Assembly: GCF_002584535.1 (NCBI RefSeq)
Contig: NZ_NUOT01000013.1
Location: forward strand, 62,001-126,000
Direction of reading: 5' to 3'
Source of the DNA: Bacillus cereus
Lineage (GTDB): Bacteria; Bacillota; Bacilli; Bacillales; Bacillaceae_G
DNA: 64,000 bases
Part shown: piece after piece, positions 29,701 through 36,698 of the stretch
Numbering within the stretch: position 1 is the stretch's first letter
Layout of the letters: each line of letters begins with the position of its first letter
Translations under genes and position numbers: made by a program
Notes under the pieces: model-generated
Told to the model about the DNA's origin: nothing
The model's database searches: none
Seen by the model: only the letters and a program-made list of their open reading frames with translations

Positions 29701-30020
29701 TTTAAATCAATCAATTTATTTGCTTCAATATTGAAAAAATCACGTACTTCCTGCTCGTTTATAAAAGTGTAGGTTTCAAAAGATACACGATTATTTTCGT
29801 TAACCGTTTGTAGTATTTCACCATTTTTCTCAATAAAACGAGCACATAAAATAGGATGTTTCACAGAAATTAAATCACTAACCTTTTGTAAATCGTATAC
29901 ATCTATATCACTTTCAACCTTTGCAGAAAAGTAAGTATTATATGCCGTTGATTGCGGATTGGCCGTTTGTATTTTCCATAATCCTTTTTGACCCTCTGAC
30001 AATTTATATTCTTTATTCAT
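26772..30020 (-). CDS. NRPS-1: single C-A-T module, probable first synthetase
   Basis: 1082 residues counted from ATG 30020, chosen because GGGTGGGA lies just upstream; an in-frame start at 30059 has no such site. Motifs: C domain with THHIVVDYWS (about 133; the glycine of HHxxxDG is tyrosine), A domain FTSGSSGNPKG (about 630) and NGKID, T domain FFEVGGHSL (about 1018). The pocket read by eye is DAFFLGVTF, similar to codes for branched aliphatic residues such as Ile or Val. If the operon is colinear this is the initiating protein, and the odd C domain could be a starter domain that takes an acyl-CoA or an upstream beta-amino acid. The last 20 residues are strongly basic. Module content is certain; the substrate is a prediction. 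Confidence 0.9.
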   Translation of the reverse strand: MNKEYKLSEGQKGLWKIQTANPQSTAYNTYFSAKVESDIDVYDLQKVSDLISVKHPILCARFIEKNGEILQTVNENNRVSFETYTFINEQEVRDFFNIEANKLIDLKNGPLSRFIVATTDDNNKYVLLITHHIVVDYWSLIVILKEIASIYKQMRNNEDFSLVANDCSFFDHIEMLDEYKTTDKYKKSLDYWKERLHKGVEELQLPFGKSRDMLKSETAESIVLQLDKDLTEKIYSESFKMGVTPFSFLLANYHIVLSYYFDNNNIATGVPFLGRHSKKHLDKIGYYVNTLPVNCLVNDTQSFAEYANLVQRDVRKIFSNQRVSYQELIEKYNDQGNSANQPLYQTMFVLEKARTSDFEGASLFFAGVEGITLDMGEIKFSSFPLLKKFAQSDLTCIFEKVNTSLHGVIQYNASHMTKEFMESFLNFYKNILDVTTSQPDKQIAELKVLLTKDVELIDRTNEHADNPMGDLYHKGGVSYYLEKQFNKVPDQIAIVTENHSVTYKELNYKSASIGKVLLSHPAQQTRRRALICCDKAIHSIYSIIAATRSGYSYILLDKGTPLTRVNEIIHQTSPEVILFDEGSSNVLKELRIPSDILTLNISRIEDSTDMLFESVYADDQDELYCVFTSGSSGNPKGISIPNDGVLRLVLNPNYCKLSNQNVIAQMNNLGFDATTFEIWGAFLNGAKLVLIEKEDLLSPDVLKEKISHNGVDTLFITTSLFNQYSTAESSPFKGVKQILFGGEKVNLDCVKKFSKNLPGCQFIHVYGPSETTTFATFHKIHDVESYEEDLPIGIPISDTVIDIRSQDGTHNLPIGVVGEMYIGGKGLANEYLNLEEETQRKFISIKLENGDITRLYRSGDLAYRNTQGEIVYCGRKDMQEKIRGFRVELTDIKKKIDKDITVEDSYITTVQDEFGQKQIVAYIKPFEINRFDLSITKDTLKGLLPEYMIPSYFVIVEKFVLTKNGKIDKNNLPKLVIHQENVKYEAPITETERIISEIWCDILGRKKVSCIAEFFEVGGHSLLAMKIKMNMEERFSIKVAWEEFYTLTTIRKMAENIDKILLSGQNEQLSMPKIKRRARNKV

Positions 30021-30079
30021 TTTTGATCCCACCCTAAGTATCAGTAGTTTAAGTAACAAAGTACTTTTTTATAAAATAG

Positions 30080-30101
30080 AAATGATGAGCCCCCATCATT
30101 T
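30080..30101. other. Stem-loop between sbnA-like gene and NRPS-1
   Basis: The 135-base gap between these genes contains AAATGATG and CATCATTT arms around a short C/G loop. It lacks a clear T-run on the minus strand and may be a weak attenuator or processing site in front of the large NRPS genes. Confidence 0.35.
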
Positions 30102-30154
30102 AGAAAACCTAATTACTCCTTAGTGCTATCTGATTGATACAAATGTTTAAAACC

Positions 30155-31132
30155 CTATATCAAACTGAGTTCTTTTTCAGAATGAGGATTCAATACTTTA
30201 TGACACCATTCCTCATTGTAAATCGTATCAAAATATCGATCTCCCCTATCTGCAAACAGCGTTACTACATTAGGCTTTTTCACATAGTTTTTATCTTTAA
30301 AATAATTTTTCACTGCACCGTATACAGCACCCGAAGAACCTCCAGCAAATATTGCATGTTTACTTAAGAGTTCTTTACACATTTCTATGCTCGTTTTTTC
30401 ACTGATTATCACAACATCATCAATGATTGAATCTTTTAGAATATCCGGTACAATACTTGAGCCTATCCCAGGGATGGATCTATTTTGAGGTTGCAAACCA
30501 AAAATAACAGAACCTTCCATATCTACCGCGATAACTTTTGATTTCGGGAACTTCTCTTTGACACAATTAGAAATGCCAGTAATTGTCCCCCCAGAACTTA
30601 CACCTAAAAAAATATAATCCACTTCAATTTCGTTACATATTTGCTTCCCTACGGTCTCGTAATATGCATTTGCAACTAATTTATTACCGTATTGATTAAT
30701 CCAATATGAATTTGCTATTGAATTTCTTAGCTCATTAACCTTCTCTAACCTTGTGATTAAATATCCACCTGAATTATCGGGTTCTGTTACTTTTATTACT
30801 GTTGCTCCTAGAGATCTAATGATCATTTCATTCACAGGTAAAATTTTCGGATCAACCACGCAAATAAATTTCAAACCTAGCCTTTTACAATAACTTGCTA
30901 AAGCGATACCAAAATTACCAGACGAAGATTCAATAATTGTTGTATCCTTGTCGATATCACCTTTCTGAAGCAAAGTTTCAAGAATGTGTGCAGCTGCTCT
31001 ATCTTTAACGCTACCAGTAGGGTTGTTTCCCTCTAATTTAACGAATAAATTCACATTACATAAGTCTTTACTTGTTAGTTGTACCATTGGCGTTTTTCCA
31101 ACAAAATCTAATACACTATTATAAATACTCAT
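30155..31132 (-). CDS. sbnA: SbnA-like PLP synthase of 2,3-diaminopropionate precursor
   Basis: 325 residues, almost exactly the size of staphylococcal SbnA (326). It belongs to the cysteine-synthase fold: PLP lysine in TGSVKDRAA (about residues 39-47), the substrate loop SSSGNFGIA (about 69-77), and the phosphate-binding SSGGTITG (about 179-186). SbnA joins O-phospho-L-serine and L-glutamate to form the amino-carboxyethyl glutamate intermediate (ACEGA) that SbnB oxidises to L-Dap. The start has GTGGGAGT upstream. The gene overlaps the end of the type II thioesterase gene by 14 bases, so translation is probably coupled. An ordinary cysteine synthase is unlikely given sbnI and sbnB in the same locus. 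Confidence 0.85.
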   Translation of the reverse strand: MSIYNSVLDFVGKTPMVQLTSKDLCNVNLFVKLEGNNPTGSVKDRAAAHILETLLQKGDIDKDTTIIESSSGNFGIALASYCKRLGLKFICVVDPKILPVNEMIIRSLGATVIKVTEPDNSGGYLITRLEKVNELRNSIANSYWINQYGNKLVANAYYETVGKQICNEIEVDYIFLGVSSGGTITGISNCVKEKFPKSKVIAVDMEGSVIFGLQPQNRSIPGIGSSIVPDILKDSIIDDVVIISEKTSIEMCKELLSKHAIFAGGSSGAVYGAVKNYFKDKNYVKKPNVVTLFADRGDRYFDTIYNEEWCHKVLNPHSEKELSLI

Positions 31133-31856
31133 AATTTACTCCCACTTGATTCTTGTTATTTTTTTCATAAATTAATGATTTGTTTATAATGTTATTAATA
31201 TATTCAACGTTATTGTTAATGAAAAAATGGTTACCATTTAATGTATAAACTATCGCTTCACGCTCGCTGTATTTATTCCATTCTAGAGCTTCCTCTAGTT
31301 TTACTGTATCTTCAGTTCCTATAAGAATGGAAATATCACATTCGATTTTATGCTGATTAGGATTATATTCGTATTCTCCTAGTATCTTTAAATCATTCCT
31401 TATTATCGGTAGAAACAAATCTGTTAATTCTTTACTATCAACCAACTCTTGTGGGATGCCTCCAAGAGCATTCAATTTACTTAGCAATTCCTGATCAGAA
31501 AAATGATGTAATTTTTCTTTATCTTTCATCCGATCCGGTGTTTTGCAACCAGAAAAAAATATATGTTCTGGTAATCTTTTGCCCTCAGAACGGATCTTAT
31601 GATATAGCTCGTAAGCTAATATACTTCCCATGCTATGTCCATATAATGCATACTGATTTTGGTCGATCTTATCCTGAATCATATTATAAATATCATCCGT
31701 TACTTCTTTCATACTCATATAGAAGCCCTCATTAAATCTTTGTCCCCTTCCTTTCAACGGAACAGGATGTAAATAAATAGATTTATCTAAATGATTCCTC
31801 CATTTGTAATACCCTACCTCCGAACCACCAGCGTAAGGTAGACAAAATAATAGCAT
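31119..31856 (-). CDS. Type II thioesterase (SrfA-D/GrsT family)
   Basis: A 245-residue alpha/beta hydrolase that opens with LFCLPYAGGS, the standard start of stand-alone NRPS editing thioesterases. The nucleophile elbow is YGHSMGS (about residues 72-78) and a late histidine lies in GNHFF (about 209). These enzymes free carrier domains from wrong or stalled acyl groups. GGGGGG precedes ATG 31856. The gene lies 80 bases after kamA and overlaps sbnA. It adds to, and does not replace, the terminal TE of NRPS-3. The family assignment is firm. Confidence 0.92.
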   Translation of the reverse strand: MLLFCLPYAGGSEVGYYKWRNHLDKSIYLHPVPLKGRGQRFNEGFYMSMKEVTDDIYNMIQDKIDQNQYALYGHSMGSILAYELYHKIRSEGKRLPEHIFFSGCKTPDRMKDKEKLHHFSDQELLSKLNALGGIPQELVDSKELTDLFLPIIRNDLKILGEYEYNPNQHKIECDISILIGTEDTVKLEEALEWNKYSEREAIVYTLNGNHFFINNNVEYINNIINKSLIYEKNNKNQVGVNYEYL

Positions 31857-31935
31857 GCATTTCCCCCCTTTAAATAGAAACTTTCTAATTATAACTATTA
31901 AGATGAATATTTAAAAATGCAGATTAAAAAGACTA

Positions 31936-33345
31936 TTACACTTTATTGAGTTCATGATTACTTGCCATTTTTTGAAGCTGGGATTGATACTTCTTTTCTT
32001 TTAATTTATCCCTTTTATCCCTATTATTCTTCAATGAAATATGACCAGGATTTTCTTCATACCCTTTTCTTCTACTATACCTCGACAAACCTTCTGGAAT
32101 TAAGCTAGACTGTTTATCTTGGAGTATCCCTGCAACCCCTATAGTTGAAGATTCATTTATATATTGTGGATAGATTTTCTTGAAATAGTCTAATGCCCTA
32201 TTAGCCTTATAGTCTTGCGGCTCAGGATACGATGTAATGACACCTTCAAAATTACGTAAAACCACTTTATCAGGACTTTGTGAAATGATATAGTTTGGCT
32301 GAATAGCAATTTTACCTCCTCCGCCCGGCGCATCTACCACAAATGTAGGTACTGCATAACCCGACGTATGCCCCCTGAGTCCTTCAATAATTTCAAGACC
32401 TTTCGATATAGGGGCTCTAAAATGACTAATGCCTTCTGATAAATCACACTGATATATGTAATAAGGGCGAACACGAATCTTTACTAGATCATGCATTAGC
32501 TTTTTCATTATTGTTACACTATCATTGATACCCGCTAATATCACTGACTGATTTCCTAATGGCACACCTGCATCAGCAAGCATTTCACACGCCTTTTTTG
32601 CTTCCTCTGTAATTTCAATTGATGTATTAAAGTGAGTATTCAGCCATATAGGATGATATTTCTTTAAGATATTACAAAGATTCTCTGTAATTCTTTGTGG
32701 AAAAACGACTGGAGCACGTGTCCCTATTCGAATAATCTCAACATGAGGGATCTCTCTTAAACTTTTCAGTATGTACTCCAATATAGTGTCATTAATTAAC
32801 AAACCATCTCCGCCGGAAATTAATACATCTCTAACCTCAGGCGTTTCTCTTATATACTCAATAGCTCTGTCTAACTGCTTTTTCGGAACCGCCATACCCA
32901 CTTGGCCAGAGAAACGTCGACGTGTGCAGTATCGGCAATACATTGAACACTGATTGGTAACTAAAAATAACACTCTATCTGGATATCGATGAGTTAAACC
33001 AGGAACTGGAGAATCTTCATCTTCCTCTAATGGATCCTCAAGATCGTACTTTGTTTTATATACTTCATTCGAAATCGGTACAGATTGCATCCGAATTGGA
33101 CAATGCGGATCGTCCGGATTCATCAGTGAAGCATAGTACGGAGTAATATTAAGCGGGATTGTTTTTGTAGATATTCTTATTCCCTCTTCTTCATCTGGTG
33201 TTAAATGAATTACTTTTTTTAAATCTTCTAAGGTACGGATTGTATTCGTAAGTTGCCAAACCCAATCATTCCATTGGTCTTCAGTAACATGTTTCCACAT
33301 TTCTATATCTCTCCAATGACGGGTTGGTTTGTATAATTGATCCAC
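31936..33345 (-). CDS. kamA: Lysine 2,3-aminomutase (radical SAM, PLP)
   Basis: 469 residues, similar in length to other bacterial KamA proteins. The radical SAM cluster is CSMYCRYC (about residues 132-139), followed by SGGDGLL, and a PLP-lysine region lies later (about 335-345, GGGGKIA). The reaction converts L-alpha-lysine to L-beta-lysine. The gene starts at GTG 33345 with GGGAG upstream. It is the first gene of the leftward operon and lies 80 bases before the type II thioesterase. In many bacteria kamA pairs with ablB to make the osmolyte N-acetyl-beta-lysine; no ablB is present next to it. It therefore probably supplies beta-lysine to the peptide, as in other beta-lysine antibiotics. Enzyme identity is firm; the role is inferred. 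Confidence 0.88.
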   Translation of the reverse strand: MDQLYKPTRHWRDIEMWKHVTEDQWNDWVWQLTNTIRTLEDLKKVIHLTPDEEEGIRISTKTIPLNITPYYASLMNPDDPHCPIRMQSVPISNEVYKTKYDLEDPLEEDEDSPVPGLTHRYPDRVLFLVTNQCSMYCRYCTRRRFSGQVGMAVPKKQLDRAIEYIRETPEVRDVLISGGDGLLINDTILEYILKSLREIPHVEIIRIGTRAPVVFPQRITENLCNILKKYHPIWLNTHFNTSIEITEEAKKACEMLADAGVPLGNQSVILAGINDSVTIMKKLMHDLVKIRVRPYYIYQCDLSEGISHFRAPISKGLEIIEGLRGHTSGYAVPTFVVDAPGGGGKIAIQPNYIISQSPDKVVLRNFEGVITSYPEPQDYKANRALDYFKKIYPQYINESSTIGVAGILQDKQSSLIPEGLSRYSRRKGYEENPGHISLKNNRDKRDKLKEKKYQSQLQKMASNHELNKV

Positions 33346-33860
33346 TTTTGAACAACTCCCTGAATTATTAGATGAATAGGTTATGATAGTAACTTTAATG
33401 CTTTTTAATCTAAAGTATTGTGCTTGTAAATATGATATAGCGATACTTCATATTCATTTAAAAAGGACGGTACATATTGATGATTCCCCACCATTATCCA
33501 ATTGATAATTTATGGCATTTTTTGTATTTAGCATCAGATTCACTACCTTCTTGCTGTTTAACTTTCTGTATCTAAAATATACGTGTCAATTTATGTTAAT
33601 AACAATCAGTAAAATTTCACAAAAAATCTGGCAATTCATTTCTTGTTTTCACTGCTTTATTTTACATATTTGCGATGAAGAGAAATCATGACAGTACTTC
33701 AGTTTATATTTAGGAATAATAGGAATGGCAAACTCCTACATAGTAAAAATTCTGTCATTGCTCATTTTATATATAAGAAAGACCTTTACATGTCTATGAT
33801 CCTATAAACTTAATATGCTGGGTGGCTACCAATTCTATTTCAAGTAAAATTTGTATAATA
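33346..33860. other. AT-rich spacer upstream of kamA, likely promoter region of the cluster
   Basis: No gene is seen. The region should contain the promoter of the leftward operon, but I cannot name convincing -35/-10 boxes. A perfect small dyad ATTATC-CAATT-GATAAT (33509-33525) is a possible operator; it is in the opposite order to a Fur box, so it does not support iron control. Confidence 0.3.
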
Positions 33861-33892
33861 AAAAAACAGGTAGAATCTACTTTCTACCTGTC
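33861..33892 (-). terminator. Terminator of decayed transposase
   Basis: On the minus strand the arms CAGGTAGAA / TTCTACCTG are followed by a run of seven T. It lies just beyond the transposase remnant and is probably part of the old insertion sequence. Confidence 0.7.
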
Positions 33893-34080
33893 AGACTGTC
33901 GACAAACCCCATTCAAATTAATAAAAAAATGTAAGTATCGCTTACATGAACAAATTTTTCAATCGCCGAAGGATTGTCCAACGCATACCATTTTTTATTC
34001 TCTTCCGTATGCCGAAGATGGCCCACTTCTTCAAGATAGCCTCCCCATAGATAGCGGTGAACCATCTTCGTTTAATTTTC
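33893..34080 (-). pseudogene. Decayed IS1182-type transposase C-terminus and element end
   Basis: Read leftward from about 34075, one frame gives a segment with YLEEVGHLRHTEENKKWYA. From about 33985 another frame gives MRWTILRRLKNLFM. Both match the C-terminal region of IS1182-family transposases as I know them (HLRHT-ENK-YA and HGMRWTTLRG-KK), but the part that should lie between them is gone, so there was an internal deletion. The element end is marked by GTCGACAGTCTG-type sequence near 33891-33905, typical of these elements in Bacillus. It lies between kamA and sbnB, exactly where the Dap genes are split. The family is recognised from memory; no alignment was possible. Confidence 0.6.
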
Positions 34081-34438
34081 CTAAAGCAGCTCTATCATTA
34101 GATTAAAATACAGCTAATCATTTTTAGAATATTTTTTTATATGCAAATATGATACAATAATTTACATAATTGTCAATCAACTCAGAAAACTACAACTTTA
34201 TATCTAAATACTACTTCTATAAACTTTCATTTGCATTCTTAATTATTGTTATTTTAAACAAATGGTTATTCTACTTTAAAATATCAATCTCAAAAACAAT
34301 AGCAATAAGTGTTTATAGATTAGGGATTTTTGAAAGGATGTGTTCTACTCTTTATATTCATTCTACTTTTTAAAACAAACGTTTTATTTTAAGCCTGAAA
34401 GTTTTAGACTAATACATTTTAACTAGGGGTGTAGAAAA

Positions 34439-35407
34439 TTGCTTTACTTAAATTCTAAAGATATTACTGATATTGGAATCAACTGGATAAAAACAGTTGA
34501 AATAATTAAAAAAGCTGTCAACGTTATGAATCATTCTGATTTCTCACAACCAATAAAGCCTTATCTACAATTTAATGATCCAGACAATCGGATTATAGCA
34601 ATGCCAGCGTTTGCTGGGGGAGAGTTTTCAGTAGCAGGTATTAAGTGGATCGCTAGCTTTCCTAAAAATCTTGAAGTTAGTATACCTAGAGCAAATTCAA
34701 TCACAATATTAAATGATGCGACTACTGGTGTACCATTCGCAACAATTAATACACCAATTGTGAGTGGTATACGAACTGCTTCTGTATCAGGTCTTATGAT
34801 TCAAGAGTTTGATAAAGTACATAATCTAAATGATGTAACACTCGGAATAATCGGGTTGGGCCCAATAGGTCAATTACATTTACAAATGGCAACAACCCTT
34901 TTAGGAGATAAAATTAAAAATATACGTCTTTTTGATATATCGGAAATCGATAAAAATAAAATCCCAGTAGAACTTAGAGAAAAAGTCACAATATGCTCGT
35001 CATGGGAAGATGTGTACCGTGATGCAGATATATTTATTACGTGTACTGTATCAAGTAAAGGATATATTGATGGTCCTCCAAAACCAAATGCACTGCTACT
35101 AAACGTATCACTACGTGATTTTAAAACTGATATACTAGACTATTCACCAGTAATTGTAGTTGACAATTGGGAAGAGGTATGTCGTGCAAATACAGATATA
35201 GAAGTCATGCATAATGAAAGAAATTTACAAAAATCAGACACTCTTGATATTAAAGATATTGTTTGTAGTAATGCATTTAAAGAGATTACAGAAGATAAAG
35301 TTGTCATGTTCCATCCAATGGGAATGGCTACTTTTGATATCGTAATTGCTCAATATTACTATGATCAAGCCATTGCTTTAGGCTATGGTCAACCGCTAGA
35401 AGCATAG
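34439..35407 (+). CDS. sbnB: SbnB-like NAD-dependent dehydrogenase making L-2,3-diaminopropionate
   Basis: 322 residues of the ornithine cyclodeaminase/mu-crystallin fold. It has KWIASFP (about residues 71-77), the Rossmann loop GIIGLGPIGQLH (about 138-149) and the late segment VMFHPMGMA (about 293-301). SbnB oxidatively cleaves the ACEGA intermediate made by SbnA into L-Dap and 2-oxoglutarate. The gene begins with TTG 34439 behind AGGGGTG. It is transcribed away from the NRPS operon, unlike in Staphylococcus where sbnA and sbnB are adjacent. An unrelated ornithine cyclodeaminase is possible on fold alone, but sbnA and sbnI nearby make SbnB the better call. A strong terminator follows. Confidence 0.83.
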   Translation: MLYLNSKDITDIGINWIKTVEIIKKAVNVMNHSDFSQPIKPYLQFNDPDNRIIAMPAFAGGEFSVAGIKWIASFPKNLEVSIPRANSITILNDATTGVPFATINTPIVSGIRTASVSGLMIQEFDKVHNLNDVTLGIIGLGPIGQLHLQMATTLLGDKIKNIRLFDISEIDKNKIPVELREKVTICSSWEDVYRDADIFITCTVSSKGYIDGPPKPNALLLNVSLRDFKTDILDYSPVIVVDNWEEVCRANTDIEVMHNERNLQKSDTLDIKDIVCSNAFKEITEDKVVMFHPMGMATFDIVIAQYYYDQAIALGYGQPLEA

Positions 35408-35474
35408 GCTATTAGCAACTCAAATTAAGATTTAACTGTTCAGTTAACCTAATCAACCAATTGAAGAAAAATAC

Positions 35475-35515
35475 AAAAAAGTGTTCTGGATTTTCGATCT
35501 TCAGAACACTTTTTT
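35475..35515 (+). terminator. Terminator after sbnB
   Basis: Long arms AAAAAAGTGTTCTG and CAGAACACTTTTTT flank a 12-base loop. It is a classic rho-independent structure that can work in both directions and marks the right end of the cluster. Confidence 0.88.
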
Positions 35516-35632
35516 CATTTTATCAAACACCGCTTTCGCAGCGCTTATTTAAAAATGCATAACTACTATGTGAATCATGGTTGAATCTTTGATTCTCTTC
35601 TAAATCATACTTTTTTATCCCGATTGGTGAGG

Positions 35633-35694
35633 GCTAATAATCAGTGGGAGATGAAGAAAATCCCCACTGATTAAAGTTTCACTTTATGAATTCT
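35633..35694 (-). repeat. bcr-type intergenic repeat, copy 1
   Basis: On the minus strand this segment reads like the copy at 41075-41139: ATAAAGTGAAxCTTTAATCAGTGGGG, a TTTTCT spacer, then CCCACTGATTATTAG. The internal dyad AATCAGTGGG/CCCACTGATT can fold. Such dispersed folded repeats are usual in B. cereus group spacers. The stretch 35408-35798 holds this repeat and the sbnB terminator and no gene. Confidence 0.65.
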
Positions 35695-35798
35695 CCATTT
35701 TTTTTAATTATCAATTCAAAAAACAAGAAATTTTTTACAATTAATAGTAATATAGAACATATACATATTTATTAAAAATGGTGGGGGCTATTTCAATC

Positions 35799-36656
35799 AT
35801 GATGCGTGCACTTAACTTACATATAAAACAAGCCTTTTTAAATAAGATTTCTCTCACTCTCTTATTGAGTTGGTTAATTCTTGTCTCAATTTATCATTAT
35901 TACTATGTTTTACGATATTTAGGAGGACTACCTGACGGGCTTTTAATAACTGCTTATAAATGGATTGGCTTTCGTGATAATGGGATGGATGTGTATTTAC
36001 TATTAATGCCTGTACTAGCAGCACTCCCTTTTAGCACGAGCTATAACTCTGATAAAGTTGATAAATTCAAATCATTTGTAAGTAAAGAAATTCCCTTTTT
36101 CCCTTATGTATTTACGAAATATATCGTGACCTTCCTAATTGGGGGGCTTCTTTATATTCTCCCATTCGTATTTTCATTGCTGTTTTGTAAACTGACAATT
36201 CCAGATGGTATTCCGACAACCGACTTAGGTATTATTAAGGACAACAGCATGTTTTCATCTTTATATTTCTCTTCTCCAATTTCTTATATTTCCCTATATA
36301 TCGGGATTAATTTTTTATTTGCTGGTCTTATGGCGGTATTGGGTCTTTCTGCATCCATATGGTCTAGAAAAGATTACATGGCAATTCTATTCCCTTTTGC
36401 TATCACCTCTCTACCATATATTATTTTAAATATCGTATTCCCTACAATTGGCGGAGCGCCTATTCATTTATACGATCCAAAACAACCGCTCCAAGGAATG
36501 TCGCCTTACATTGGAATCGTGCAATGCACCTTGTTTTTAGGAATTAGTTTATTTATGTATATGAAAGGTATACAGAAAGATCGAAAGCAATATATGCGGA
36601 GACTTCAAAAAAGAATGCGATGTAAAAAATCGATTCAAAAATCAGTTAGTATGTAA
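35799..36656 (+). CDS. Polytopic membrane protein, ABC-2 permease-like, no partner ATPase
   Basis: About 285 residues with six hydrophobic segments and a basic C-terminal tail (KDRKQYMRRLQKRMR). The topology and the stretch SASIWSRKDYMAILFPFAI resemble permeases of the ABC-2 type, but I do not recognise a named family. The start at ATG 35799 (or 35802) is chosen because GGTGGGGG lies 11 bases upstream; an in-frame ATG at 35778 overlaps that site. No ATPase gene is adjacent on either side. It may belong to the cluster as an export or immunity part, or to the backbone. The function is unknown. Confidence 0.7.
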   Translation: MMRALNLHIKQAFLNKISLTLLLSWLILVSIYHYYYVLRYLGGLPDGLLITAYKWIGFRDNGMDVYLLLMPVLAALPFSTSYNSDKVDKFKSFVSKEIPFFPYVFTKYIVTFLIGGLLYILPFVFSLLFCKLTIPDGIPTTDLGIIKDNSMFSSLYFSSPISYISLYIGINFLFAGLMAVLGLSASIWSRKDYMAILFPFAITSLPYIILNIVFPTIGGAPIHLYDPKQPLQGMSPYIGIVQCTLFLGISLFMYMKGIQKDRKQYMRRLQKRMRCKKSIQKSVSM

Positions 36657-36663
36657 TACAAAA

Positions 36664-36691
36664 TACCCCTCAGCTATTATGCTGAGGGGTA
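36664..36691. terminator. Bidirectional terminator between convergent genes
   Basis: TACCCCTCAGC and GCTGAGGGGTA form an 11-base-pair stem with a 6-base loop, flanked by A-rich and T-rich ends. It separates the permease gene from the convergent nuclease gene. Confidence 0.85.
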
Positions 36692-36698
36692 CTTTTAC

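Noticed and set aside
1-30059. Cluster as zwittermicin A
   Set aside because: Zwittermicin needs PKS modules and aminomalonyl/hydroxymalonyl carrier genes, which are absent; only Dap and an FkbH-type function are shared.
33509-33525. Possible Fur box upstream of kamA
   Set aside because: The dyad reads ATTATC-N5-GATAAT, the reverse half-site order and spacing of a Fur box, so iron control is not supported.
26772-35407. Cluster as a staphyloferrin-type or other siderophore
   Set aside because: Only the Dap genes are shared. There are no NIS synthetases, no catechol or hydroxamate genes and no siderophore-uptake genes; RsgA and the FkbH module point to another kind of product.
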